Part shown: positions 33,028 through 43,994 of the stretch, piece after piece
Layout: every line of letters begins with the position of its first letter
How positions within the stretch are numbered: position 1 is the stretch's first letter
Origin: Branchipolynoe longqiensis
Taxonomy: Eukaryota; Annelida; Polychaeta; Phyllodocida; Polynoidae
Assembly (NCBI GenBank): GCA_030323885.1
Contig: JASIRB010000122.1
Span: 1-64,000, forward strand
DNA: 64,000 nt
Direction of reading: 5' to 3'
Made by a program: the position numbers and the translations under genes
The notes under the pieces: model-generated
Told to the model about the DNA's origin: nothing
Database searches by the model: none
What the model saw: the letters and a program-made list of their open reading frames with translations, nothing else

Positions 33028-34922
33028 AGTCATCGTTGGCCGCCCTCGATGGTGACATCGGGGCAGACGGGGGAAGAGGTCTAAATTGGATACCCCCAAC
33101 ACACTGGAGATCCCCGACAGCCGCGCCAAGTTCAATAGTCCATCTGAGGTCTAGCTGGGTGACTCCGACAAAGTTCCTGTTGCCACTGGTGTGGGAATCA
33201 AACTCCCACTGGTAACTGGAGTGGATGCCCAGGGCACACTCATAGTGCTGGCACCAGCTGGCCGGTGAGGCTGTGGCAGAGGGGGCATGGTGTGCCCCGC
33301 CACACCAAGTGGCCGGAGTTGCGGCGACTGTACAAGCGACATGGAAGGATGTGGCACCAGCTGAGGCAGAGGCGGGACTGGCTGATGGCGCATCTGGAGC
33401 GGTTGTACAGGCAGCGGTTGAGGCTGAGGCTGGAGAGGCGGATGCTGTGGCTGCTGCACCAGACTGCAGCGGCTGCAGCATATACTGCTGGGGCTGGGAC
33501 TGGTACAACTCACTGAGAAGGGCCTGGCCGAGGCGCACAAACCACAGGAGCCGCTGCAGCCACAGGAACCGCTGCAGACACAGGAGCCGCAGCAGCCACA
33601 GGAGCCAGAGGAACCACTGCTGGCTCACATCGGCAATCGTCCTCCAACCCCAGTGACAAAATGCGGTTGATCGCTGCCCACGTATTCAGGAAGCGCTCCT
33701 AGGGCATCAGCATCAGCATCAGCGAGTCCCGCACATAGTTCTCGAACATGGCACGCTCCGTAATCGCTGGTGTTGGAGGCGGCTGCATGCCCTTCAGCAG
33801 CTCCCCAGACTCGTCGAACCGCTTCTGGATCTCAGCCAGCAGGTTGACTCGTCTGGGGCTGCCCGCTTCCCCTTTCCCCGCTCTCTGACTGGAGCGGGAG
33901 GTGTGGCCGGAACCTCTTCCTCCAGCCCAAGCTCGAAATTAGCTCAGACATTCTCGGCAGCGTCGAGATCCCCCTGCGCAGCATCTATGGCAGCCATCAC
34001 CTGCAAGACAAAATCATAAAATAACATAAGTAACATGAATGCAAATCGATGTTTCCACAAATGAGGTAAAAAACAGGACAAGTCAACAACAACAAAAAAC
34101 AACAAATATATAACGTTAAATGATTAAATTGATTTCTCCAGATTGATTATGTAAATAACATATATAGGTTTGTCGACTTGTCCAGAAAAATATGGGTTTT
34201 ATGAGAATGCTAACGCCCACACTAGCCAAAAGGATAAACGATTTTGTACTTACAGTTCTGCAGGGCTCCGGCCGGTGCCTGACGACGGACCGCAGGAAAC
34301 CAAACTTCTGCATTATCCACAGCTCCCTCTCAGTCAGTTCGGGGGTCCGTCGCCGCTCTTTTTTTTGTGAAGCCTCATGTTGGTGTCCCGCAGCGACTTG
34401 AACCACCCCTGCAGATGCACGGATGTCCTCCCCATCCGCTTTGCCTGGTCCTCCCACATCTTCCCCGTCCTGTCCGACCGGCGGTAGTCCGTCATCTTTA
34501 CGGTCCAGATGACTGGATTCTCCTGATTGAAATCCAACATTTGGTCCTCCTCGGCTAGCGACAGAGAACATTCACTTTTCTTGGCCCTCTTCTTCTTGGC
34601 CGAGGCGAAGCCGGAGGTGCTAGTGGAGGCGGAGGCGGAGGCGGAGGTGGTGGAGGCATGAGAAGCAGGAGATGGAGAGCTGGAGTGGGGCCGCGTCTCC
34701 ACCTCATACTCCATCTCCATCTCTCCATGCTGGCTAGATGCAGAGTGGTGTGCTGGAGAGTGGTGTGCTGGAGAGTGGTGTGGTGAGGAGGCAGGTGATG
34801 ACACCAGTGATGGTGATGATGGTGATGGTGATGCTGGCAGAATGTGCTTCTTCCTGCCTCTCCCAGGCCCTATTCCCGCCTTGCAGGCAGCTGAAACAGT
34901 GATGTTCTTCTTGGCAGGCATG
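33028..34922 (-). pseudogene. Harbinger second ORF, MADF/Myb-like DNA-binding protein
   Basis: Start taken at 34922 (MPAKKNITVSAACKAG), as the copy in Harbinger 2 also begins MPAKK. The N-terminal third is Ser/Pro-rich with a basic RKKH run. The trihelix-like domain follows (EENPVIWTVKMTDYRRSD, TGKMWEDQAKRMGRTSVH, LQGWFKSLRDTNMRL), then a T-run near 34360 shifts the frame before LTERELWIMQKFGFLRSVV. A GTAAGT donor (about 34254) and a TTTTGTCTTGCAG acceptor (about 34005) suggest an intron. The second exon, to about 33028, is Gln/Ala/Pro-rich and broken. The role as transposase partner follows from the family, not from the sequence. Confidence 0.72.
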
Positions 34923-35516
34923 GTGGCAGTGTGGCAGTGTTTGGAGAGACCAAAAACTCCAGGGTATTTATACCCAGGCGGCGACTGATCATGTGACAGG
35001 GGCATGGCCTAAAGGTGATTGCATACGTCAACGCATATGCTTTGCACACATTACACATAAGTTTTGAATACGTTACGCTACTCATATGTCGCTACGCTAG
35101 GCATACTGTGACCATACGTCGGCGTACATTACTGATACACTGGACCTGTAACCTCCAACCGGCAAACCACATCCCAGCACGCCGAGTATATACGTTTCGT
35201 ATGCGTTGCTATACGCCATGCATACGGTAGCCATACGCTAGCCATACGCTCCGTGTACGCTTCATACGTTGCTGGGACCACTGACCTATTTTGATTTGAA
35301 ATTTATTTCAACATGTTACGCACACGCCGGTGCGATACGTCGTAGTGTGACGGCCTTAAACAAGAATATCACTACACATTACTTTGCCTAATGTAGAGCA
35401 TGAGAAACTAGCTTTTTTGAGGCCCGTCTCCAGTGTTTGGTCTTCTTGCCTCTTGTTAGGAAAGCTGAAACTGTTGGGTAAGTTGTCTTTATGGTTGATA
35501 CTGTTCATCCACGCAG

Positions 35517-35638
35517 GGCGGTGGGGCACAAAGAGTACGGCTCACGTTATCATGACAACATCTCCGAGAGCATCCGGCGCACGGCCGAGTTCTGCGACTG
35601 TCTCCAGTGCTTCTTTGTGCTGCACTCCATGGGCGGCG
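35517..35638 (+). CDS. TUBE1: epsilon-tubulin exon (glycine-rich loop)
   Basis: 122 bases between CATCCACGCAG and GTGAGT. Completes the split tryptophan codon and reads AVGHKEYGSRYHDNISESIR then RTAEFCDCLQCFFVLHSMGG, ending one base into the next glycine codon. HSMGGG is the tubulin nucleotide-binding loop in its epsilon form. The next exon should begin with the rest of GTGSGLG, but I did not find it in the remaining 28 kb. Confidence 0.94.
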
Positions 35639-36287
35639 GTGAGTGTTTATTTTACAGTGGTATATCGCTATTGGAGAAGTTGTTTAAATTGTAACACATG
35701 TTCACTGTGAAATAATAATAATTATTGTAATAATTACAATTGGTTTATGCTCTATTTTAAAGCTGCATAGTCTGATGAAATATCAAATTTTCAAAACCAA
35801 ACCAATTAACTACATTTGATTTCACATATCTAACTTAGATACTGATGCCCTTATTAAGCATTTGTTTCTGTGTAGAAGGCAATACTGAGTCAATTTAACT
35901 GAACCTGTTACTGCAAAAGTCTATGGTGTAGGAGTTTTCCATGTTTGCACTCAAAATATCTCAAAAGTTTACCATTTAAAATATAAGTAACTTTGAACTA
36001 ATGTAAAGTAGATACTAGTGATTGATCTAGAATATTTATCTCAGAAAAAATAGAGAAATTCAAAACCATCGGACTATGCAACTTTAATCAAATGAGACTT
36101 ATATTGACTTTAAAATTGTAAACATTTTAAAACTAGCATGGTTGGCAGTTATTCCTTTTGCAATGATTACCACAAATGAATGTATTTTTATCGTACAAAT
36201 CGAACAACATGGTGGTGGTGGGGTGTCAATAGACTGACAACACGGCCTACATTGCTACATGAGCGCACACACGGCAGACGGCACCTG
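35639..36287. other. Intron or intergenic, nothing recognised
   Basis: AT-rich. The phrase GCTGCATAGTCTGATRAAA..ATCAAATTTT (35761) also occurs at 19207, so this is an uncharacterised dispersed repeat. No coding content. Confidence 0.5.
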
Positions 36288-38616
36288 CTACAGCTGCTGG
36301 GGGATTGTGTACTTGTACACGCGCACCTGGCTGAAGTATGGCCCCACGACCAGCACAAACAGCTCCAAGTTCCTCACCATGACGTCAACCGGCAACAGGC
36401 TAAACCTCGTCATCTGCACTTCTGGGGCCAAATGTATGAACAACTTTTTATCGGCTCCGGTGTTAAGGGCGGGTGCCGGGTTAGCTAACACCGGTGTTGG
36501 AAAATGGGTCATGGGATATGTATGAAGCCAAAGCGCGGTGGAGTTAGCTAACCGATGCGTTATTTATAGATTTGGGAAATCCCTCTGAGCCTGTAGCCGG
36601 TGAGCACCGCTATTTGACAATATGTCCGGCGATTCGGCGACGGCGGCAGCGTTAATATCGCTTCGATTTTTGGTTTAATTTGACCAAATTTTACTTTTTG
36701 AGGATGTTATTCTGTTAAATATGATAGCATTGAATAGATTTGGGCCTAATCGGTACCTAACACCACCGGGCACAAGCAACCCTTGTTATTGCTGAGCCTG
36801 TTCCCGGCGAGCACCGCTATTTGACAATGTCGCCGCCGATGCGGCGGCGACGGCGTTAATATAGCTTTGATTATTGGTTTCATTTGACCAAAATTCGGCG
36901 CCGGTGTTAATATCGCTTCGATTTTGTGGTTAATTTTACCAAATTTCACTTCTTGAGTATCATATTCTGTTAAATATGATAGCATTGAATAGATTTGGGC
37001 CTAATATATAGCCGCCGATTTGGCGGCGGCGGCGATTTGTTTTGTTTGCATTTGGCGATTCGACAATATTAATATCGCCGCCAATGTAGCGGCGGCGTTA
37101 ATATCGGTTCGATTTTGGGGTTAATTTCATACAAAATCACTTTTTGAGTATGTAATTCTGTAAAATATGATAGCATTGAATAGATTTGGGCCTAATCGGT
37201 ACTTAACACCGACGGTAAACTTGATATCGCTTGGTGTTAGCGTAGGCAACGTTAAACTCACGGAGTTTCCCTAACCCGGCGACATACATACCGATTTTTC
37301 ACTGCTAACCCAGAGATCCCCGCTAACCACGGGTTTGGAGCGCTAACCCTGCTTCATACATTTGGGCCCTGGCAACTGCACCAGTGTCCGCATGTACTTC
37401 CCCTTGGCGTTGAAGAGCTTGACGGTTTGATGTCCCAAGTCGGCCACGACGATGTTGTCGCGGCAGTCGGTGCACATGCCACAGGGATTCTTCAGGGTGC
37501 CGGGCTGACCTCCACTACCCTTGGAGCCAAATGTGTAGAGAAAGTCCCCAAATTTGGAAAAGATGCGAATGGCGTGGTTAGTGGAGTCAGACACGAGGAC
37601 ATTAAGCGAGTTGTCGGTAGTAACGTACAAGGGCGTGTCGAGCAGCTTGGAGCTGTGAATCTTGTACACTCCCATATCAGGTAAATCATCTGAAGCACAG
37701 ATGTCACCCGATTCGAGCATTGTGACGATGACCTGGTGAAGCTTGTTAACGGCCACACCATGCGGCAGGTCATACATGGAGGGCTTTCTGTAGGACACGA
37801 CCTGCTCACCAGCCATGTTGTACCCGACAGCCGCCTCGGTATCACTGTGAGCCACAGACGGCAACATCGTGCTGTCCTCCATCACCGCCACAGTCCTGAT
37901 TTCATCCACGCACTGGAAGCTCACTTGTAACCACCGTCCCTGCCGGTTATGCACGATGATGCGGTTTTCCCTCATGTCGGCCACCACCACGTCACCGGTT
38001 GGCGACGTGTCCAGGCTGAGTAGCTTGGTGAAGTTGGCTAGCCCTGCGCCGTACTGGCCGAACGCCGTCACGAAGCCCGTCTTGCACAAGTTGCACTGCA
38101 CCCACTGAGCTATGGTGGTGCCGTGCGGCAGCCCGACCAGCACAGGGTCGGGCAGCGTCCGGCGCCGCGACGTGCCCTCTCGTGCCGGCATGGTGCACTC
38201 GGCAGCTGTTACCGGCAGTGTTTGTCTGTCAGATCCCTGGCTGACCGGAGTCATGCTTGGAACGAGGTCATGGTTGCGACCGGGCAGGCTATGCGTTTCC
38301 GCGGTGCAGCTCGTGTGCGCACTGTCGCCGTGTTCCTCCGGTGCGGGTCCGGCGCGCTGGTCCTCCAGCAACCCGGCTATGCCATGCACCATGTGGTTAG
38401 TGGGAAAGGCATCGACACTTTCCGCGGCACACAGAACTTCTTTCTGCACACAGGGCACGACAGGTGGCGGGCAATGTTAAGATGGATATAGCGCTCCAAA
38501 CACCCGCGGCAGAACGTGTGCAGGCACGGCAGCGACTTGGGCTTGATGTAGAAGGCCTTGCAGATCTGACAATTTAAATACTCATCCTGAACCGTGCTCA
38601 CTATGCTCAGCGCCAT
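36288..38616 (-). pseudogene. RING-NHL (TRIM-type) gene 1, frameshifted and split
   Basis: From 38616 the frame MALSIVSTVQDEYLNCQICK begins a C3HC4 RING (CQIC..CLHTFC..CLERY..CPVC) of E3-ligase type. About 38415 the frame shifts, and FPTNHMVHGIAGLLEDQ continues in the next frame. No clear B-box follows. NHL-type repeats run from about 38000 to 37390 (GDVVVADMRENRIIVHNRQG, LNVLVSDSTNHAIRIFSKFG, NIVVADLGHQTVKLFNAKGK). The gene is then split by an inverted-repeat element (36425-37368) and resumes with PVDVMVRNLELFVLVVG, homologous to PVDVTLSSSGRLLVLLTG of gene 2, stopping at 36288. It is intronless and lies antisense downstream of a TUBE1 exon. Confidence 0.82.
36425..37368. mobile_element. Inverted-repeat element inside RING-NHL gene 1
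   Basis: Ends GGGCCAAATGTATGAA and the complement of GGCCCAAATGTATGAA, with CTG directly outside each end (36422-36424 and 37369-37371). The interior has about three diverged units of 230-260 nt that share TATGATAGCATTGAATAGAT and GGGCCTAAT (36720, 36978, 37165) and GGCGGCGGCG stretches. No ORF of its own. Removing the element and one CTG rejoins the NHL frame exactly, which is strong support for the boundaries. Confidence 0.85.
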
Positions 38617-39760
38617 CGTTGTCTGCTATCCGCCTAAAAAAGGGCCTCGTGCATTCAGACAGTCCCACGGCCGTACTAGTGTCCTGGTCGGTTCACACAG
38701 GTGTTATTGCCTGCCAGTTAAAAGGTTTATACCTTCCACGTACGGAATTGAGGCTGAGCTTTCCCTACTTTGGTAATCACCACTGGCTTACACCAGTTTT
38801 GTAGCGAAGTGGTTTAATCTGAAAATAGAAAAGGTATTATAAACAGAAAACATGTGTCCAAGAATTGCAATTTTAATTATTGTCTATTTAATATGATGGA
38901 AAACCTGGGTTATAATTATTTTCGTTCGTGAGAATATAAGTTTTCTTTGCTCTGAATGACACTCTTAGAGAATCACATCAGGAAATTGGAATGTAACTTT
39001 TATTAATTGTAAAGCTAAAAGAAAAAATCCGTGAATTATGAGTGATTTGGGGATGCTCAGGAACAATCCTCCACCCTGTCATCTGCATGTCACTTGGCTC
39101 AACTTCGTCCACCTTCAAAACCCGTCCTCCTGGTTTCTCCTACTGCTCCCTGTGTCTTGCCGATTCCCTTAGTCCTCACTTCTCCCCAGTCACCCTCATG
39201 ATCCCAGCCAAGATGGGGGGCACGGGTCGGGTTGTTTTGCGCATGGCCCGTGTATTTTTAGGATAACCTCGCGGTGTTCTATTTGAAATCCTGACGACTC
39301 GGATCACCCGAGCGTCATAATCGAATATGGCCAAGGAGAGCTACAGCACCCCCAAATCTTTTGGGTGGGCGCACGTCACCCCAGGTTCAATATTGCTACC
39401 TAGAGCGCTCGCCTCACTGAATACCACGACCAGGAGCTATTCAAAATGATATAGTTTGGCTTCTCTGCCAATTACCCCACATACCTCCACATAGAAGGAT
39501 GATCTAGACTTCCACTGACACATAGTGGAGAACTACATAAACCCTGAAAGCCACATGCACGCTCCTAGGCTCCTTCAGTGGGTGCTGGACCTAGTGCAGC
39601 CTGATGGTGACCAGGCCCAAGAGTGACCCCAGCAAACAGAGTCATCGTCGACATGTCACACCTTTTGGGCAATGGGGTGAACGCGAGTATCCCATGGAGG
39701 GAGTACCTGGGACTGCATGGAAGCTAGTCCCTCCCCTCCATTTCCGACGTTGGTGACTGA
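38617..39760. other. Intergenic, nothing recognised
   Basis: No conserved frame or clear repeat. 39050-39300 is C-rich and may be degraded retroelement sequence. Confidence 0.4.
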
Positions 39761-40069
39761 ATGAGAGTCAAGCGCAAGAACTGCTACCCCTGGTCCCCTG
39801 ACATCTCCCACACATACAAGCAGCTTCATTCCGATCTGTTGTTTGTGCTCCGCTTTGGATTAACTATCAGTGGGGTCTTCTACACAGACACAGCGCTTCC
39901 CTTTGGATGCTGGATCTTCGGAGCGGCCTGTGGTAGGGTGAACAATGCCCTCGCCAGAATCCTCTCAGGGGCCCGCTACCATGCCGAGGTTAACAAGGAC
40001 AACTTCATCATGTGTGAGAGATCCTACAAGGCCCTCAGAGCTTTCAACTTCGCCCTAAAACTATGTTGA
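39761..40069 (+). pseudogene. Reverse-transcriptase-like remnant
   Basis: A 102-codon frame. CYPWSPDISHTYKQLHSDLL followed by TDTALPFGCWIFGAACGRVN resembles the RT palm region around D-x-AYRQL and ALPFG in YR- or Gypsy-type elements. The YxDD box is not found just downstream, so this is a decayed fragment. The identification is weak. Confidence 0.35.
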
Positions 40070-40402
40070 GAACAAGAGCTCGCCTTCACCCCTAAAAAGA
40101 GCCCACCCCCACCCCGACGAAGTCTCTCCCTTCATCTCCCGGATATGCAAGGGAGTAGAGTTGCTCTCAGCCCACCTTCCACTCCCGACTCCATCCATCA
40201 CCCCCACCCCCATCCTCCGTGCCATTGTCTCCTATCTCCACACGTCTGGCCCCTATCGTTGCCCTTCTCATAGATTTTGTTCCTCCTCCAACAATCTAAC
40301 CTCCTCTCCCCCTCTCCGGTCTCTTGGCGGCGTGGTATTGCATCTGGTTGCATCTGACGATCTCCAAGAACCTATACAAACGCTCAAACACAGTCACCCT
40401 TC

Positions 40403-41339
40403 TTGTCCCAGCGATCCCCAGTTCCCCGTTCTGCCCTATCCTTGGAAGTCAATGTGCTGACGACCGATCTGTTTTTCGGTGAACTCAAGGCCAACACTGA
40501 TCGGGATGTCGATCTCTGGTACTCGACGGTTAAGATCAATGGACGTACGGTGAAATCGATGTTGCTAGGACGTAAAACAACAACAAACAAACAAACATGA
40601 AATTTAAGCTCGACACCAGCTCGGAGGCGAATGTTCTCCCATGGGGCATTTTCAACATGGTTGCCTCAATGCGGCTGACAAACACCTGATTACCCCTGAT
40701 GGTGAAGCAGTGATGTCAATAAACAGCAGAGACCCTGTATTCCAGGTAGTCCAGGACTGTCAACCCATTCTTGGTAAACAAGCATGTGTCACTCTGAAAT
40801 TTTTAGCACGGGTTGACGAGGTGAACTCTCACACACCGACGAACAGTTGCAGCTGCACCAGCAACAACGTCCTCCAGCCTGACAAATTGGTATGCCATAC
40901 AGTGATGTTTTCCAGGGTTTAGGTCTCATTAAGTTGAATGCTGTTATGTGCATTGATAAGTCTGTACAATCCGTTGTTGACCCACCGAGGAGGATTCCCT
41001 ATGACATCCCGGATAAGGTGCATGATGAGCTGAAACACATGGTACAATTGGGTGTTATTACAGAGCAAGATGAACCAACTGAATGGGTAAACTCAATCAC
41101 TATCGTTAAGAAACCGAATAAGATAAGAATCTGTCTCGACCATACAAAGTTGAACAAAGCCATTACAATAGACAAAATTATTGCCAAAACAGCTAACGCA
41201 CAATATTTTTCAGTGTTAGATGCTATGACGGGCTATTGGCAAATAGAGCTGGACCATCAGAGTTCAATGTTATGTACATTCAACATGCCATGGGGCCGTT
41301 ATCGGTATACCCGATTGCCTTTTGGCATCAAAATGGCCG
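40403..41339 (+). pseudogene. Ty3/Gypsy protease-RT fragment
   Basis: From about 40440: a capsid-protease linker (DVDLWYSTVKINGRT), the protease active-site region (KLDTSSEANVLP) right after a 41-bp SINE tail insertion, then after frameshifts the RT start: PPRRIPYDIPDKVHDELKHM, GVITEQDEPTEWVNS, KIRICLDHTKLNKA and VLDAMTGYWQIELD, up to LPFGI. The frame ends where LINE-derived DNA begins (about 41338), so the YxDD box, RNase H and integrase are missing. Old and non-functional. Confidence 0.85.
40557..40597 (+). repeat. Very short SINE tail insertion (41 bp)
   Basis: Only GATGTTGCTAGGACGTAAAA plus the ACAACAAACAAAC tail, flanked by TGAAAT on both sides (40551-40556 and 40598-40603). It splits the Gypsy protease frame. 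Confidence 0.82.
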
Positions 41340-41453
41340 GTGACAATGTTATTCCAGTAGATATCAGGGTCATCTCTGTCTGTTGTGAGGTTGTCTATAT
41401 TTTCATATAGGTGGTTTTTTAGTGTTTCTTTTGAGTAGTTTTTTAGGGATCTG
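41337..41453 (-). repeat. LINE B fragment
   Basis: GTGACAATGTTATTCCAGTA to TTTTAGGGATCTGC matches LINE B 29265-29380 in the same strand orientation. It corresponds to the linker between endonuclease and RT. It separates two Gypsy fragments. Confidence 0.87.
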
Positions 41454-41455
41454 CT

Positions 41456-42616
41456 TTGGAGCTTGATGAGAATGTTTTGAGGTATCCTGTGGCTCGGTCT
41501 GCGCATATCCCTACGCTATGTCCAAAACCATTTACGGGTATTAAGCAAGAGTGGAATACCTGGTGGCGGGACTTTATGTTGGATATCCGGTCTAATATGT
41601 GGGATGAGAATGTAGCTCTCATTCAACTGTTGCCTCTGTTGACGCATGGACCGGCGCAGGACTGTGTGGACGCGTGGAGGTGTCATGGGTTGATGATGAT
41701 GAGGGAGCTACTCCCCATTATCTCATATAAATTCTGTCCTGTGGATCTCATGGCGCGCTGGTATCAGTGGAAAAAGTGCGTCCAAACTGCCCGTGATGGA
41801 CCGTCCCGTGCGTATGGTTTGCAGCTGCAGGTTGATGGCAGAGAGGCTGCGAGAGATACAGGGATGAGTGAGCTCACGACCGAGACCAAAATTGTCGAGC
41901 GTTTTGTGTGCTCGCTCTTAGATCCCGGTGAGCAGCGTGCTGCCTACGACCGCCTGCATCCGGGCAAATCATCTCTGGAGATGTTTGAGGTAGTCGATGT
42001 TACTGTGCCAAGGCACTGCGTGCTGGGCGGTCGACTGTGGTAGAGACTATTCGGCTCTCAGATGAGTCGGATAGTGAGTTCGAGGTGGAGGTGGTGGCTT
42101 ATAATGCGCCACGAGGGCCTCGACGAGATGGCGGCGGTAGTAACTTCCGGAACAATTCTGGGGGGGCTATCGTGATGGTAATATCTTCCGGGGTTCAGCA
42201 GGAGGGGGCTATTGTGAGGGTGGCAACTTCCGAGGGAGCTCTGGGGGGGGCTGGGGGGGGGGGGGGTTATCGGGTGCCACCTATCACGAAGGAACTGGTG
42301 CAGGGCTGGGTCAGTCATGTGATAGGTGAGCAGAAATCTGCGGCGCAGGTGCCAGCGAGTGGACCTGGTTCCTCAGGGTTATCTGCGCACAGGCACGGTA
42401 GCTAAAAAAGATACACGTGCTCACGATCATGAATGTGGTCATTGCTTTGCGTTTGGTCATTGGCCTATAGAATGTACTGGGGTAAAGCGTACTCTCGAGG
42501 AGGCTGTATTAGCCGGTGATTGCGAGAGTAGGGACAACTCAGGTGTTGATCGGGTTAGGTTGGCGCGTTGCCGTAAGGACAGGGATGCTAAGGCTAAGCC
42601 CAATTTAAACACTTAG
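41456..42616 (+). pseudogene. LTR-retrotransposon gag with zinc knuckle
   Basis: The frame 41456-42043 encodes a capsid-like protein (PFTGIKQEWNTWWRDFMLDI, LTHGPAQDCVDAW, ELLPIISYKF, ERFVCSLLDPGEQRAAYD), followed after a frame change by a Gly-rich stretch with a G-run at 42247-42266, and then the frame 42326-42616 with CGHCFAFGHWPIEC, a CX2CX4HX4C knuckle. This is a Gypsy-type gag. Broken by frameshifts and the G-run. Confidence 0.75.
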
Positions 42617-42984
42617 GGTTGGACCGTGTGGGCTTGGGCCCAACCGAATTGGCAAGCCCGAATACCGCCAAAACGGATGCGGTGTTGACTAATGAGGAAG
42701 CCGGTGTGCAGTCTGATGCTAGCGCGGGACCGCCGGTGATCGCCCATGGTGATTCAATCCCAGTGGAGTCGGCATTGTGGGATGGCATGAAGCAGATAGC
42801 GTGCTGCGTTTCTGCTTTGGCTCCCGTGCCTCTGGACGACTATGCAATTTATAGTATAGCATCAGGGGTGCGACCTATCTCACCCTTGTGGTAGACGCCT
42901 GTTCATGGATTCCACTTTCTGGACTTTGGACGGAAATGGTGGTATGTGAGAGTGTGCGTTAGGGGACTATCGGGTAATTTTTAA

Positions 42985-43790
42985 TAGACAGTGGGGCTGC
43001 GGTCACATGTGTTGGACGAAAATTCTTCGATAAGTTATAGGGTGACAACGTGTTTTTCGATAATAGCGTGAAGCCTGTCACTGTCACCGGTGCGCCACTC
43101 AAGCAGTACGGACAAGCCATACTATCTCTGGAAATCGGAGGGGAAATTGTTCAATATGCCCCTACTGTTTCCGATATTTCAGAAGATGGTATTTTGGGTG
43201 CGGAATTTTTGGAGTATTATGGTTGTCAGCTGCGACAGGCTGGCAGCCTATATCTTCAATATCTGTACCGCCTCACGGTGCAGTGTGAATTGCGTCGCGA
43301 TAGTCAGACTGTGTCTGCAGTACCGCAAGATGGTTGCATTGCTCCGATGACCGGTTCTGATGTTAAAATTACAGCTGTAGGGGTTGACGGGGATCACCAA
43401 AGCTTATTTGAACCATTAGTCTCGGAGTTGCATGAGCTAGGATTAAGGAGTCAGAATATGCTAGTGTGGAGTCCTGTTGATTCAGTTGTGCCTTTAATCC
43501 AAATCGTTTTACGGTTAGGTTGCAGAAGGGTACGACCATCGGGTTGATTAGTGAGGCTACTGACTTTGGCGATGTTCATTGCGAATACACGAGAGTTGAG
43601 TTAGGTAAACAATCCGGTGTTGATATTGCTCGCGGCAACGAGGTCACCGAGTCAGCTGTGAGAGCAGTTGACCCAGTCTGCAATCTGGTTATCATCAGGT
43701 AGCGATGGATCCGGAGGACATTGCTAAAACTGCTTTTAGTACTCACCTGGGCTTATTCGAGTGGAACGTGATGCCGTTTGGATTGTGTAA
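42985..43790 (+). pseudogene. Gypsy protease and RT fragment
   Basis: A frame near 42985 reads LIDSGAAVTCVGRKFFDKL, the aspartic protease active site (D-S-G), then after a stop the protease body continues (43050-43547; ISEDGILGAEFLEYYGCQL as the flap and hydrophobic-hydrophobic-G region). At about 43705-43795 [20 protein letters not shown] is a Gypsy RT segment. The bulk of RT, RNase H and integrase between and after is deleted. Likely the same element as the gag at 41456. Confidence 0.75.
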
Positions 43791-43994
43791 TGCTGTTGCA
43801 CGTAAAATCTATTTGGGATGCTTTGGAATTGAATTATTCAACTGATAGTCACTGTGGCAAATCACAAGACATTTGGGATGCAGCAAATTCCATTCTCACA
43901 ATCACAAAACATGTGTCTCATGGAGTACCATGTAGATAGATGTTTGATTATGTGCATGTTTCACGGTTTCCTCGAACGCTTCGCTGGTCGGTGG

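Larger units (their letters stand above)
31015..35356 (+). mobile_element. PIF/Harbinger DNA transposon 1 (two-gene type)
   Basis: Inverted ends AGGGGCTGTCACACTAC and the complement of GTAGTGTGACGGCCT, flanked by TAA on both sides (31012-31014, 35357-35359), the usual 3-bp Harbinger duplication. It carries a DDE transposase on the + strand and a second ORF on the - strand, the two-gene layout of the family. Subterminal DNA (31018-31500 and 35010-35350) is dense in ATACGT/ACGTATG words. It sits in the TUBE1 intron before exon 35517. Frameshifts in both genes mean it is probably immobile. Confidence 0.9.

Noticed and set aside
33273..33656. + strand 127-codon Ala/Glu-rich frame
   Set aside because: Shadow of the repetitive Gln/Ala/Pro-rich second exon of the - strand Harbinger partner gene.
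36180..36525. Possible + strand exon with a CYSCWGIVYLYTRTW-like reading
   Set aside because: The homology is on the - strand: it is the C-terminal end of RING-NHL gene 1 beyond the inserted element. The + reading does not match tubulin either.
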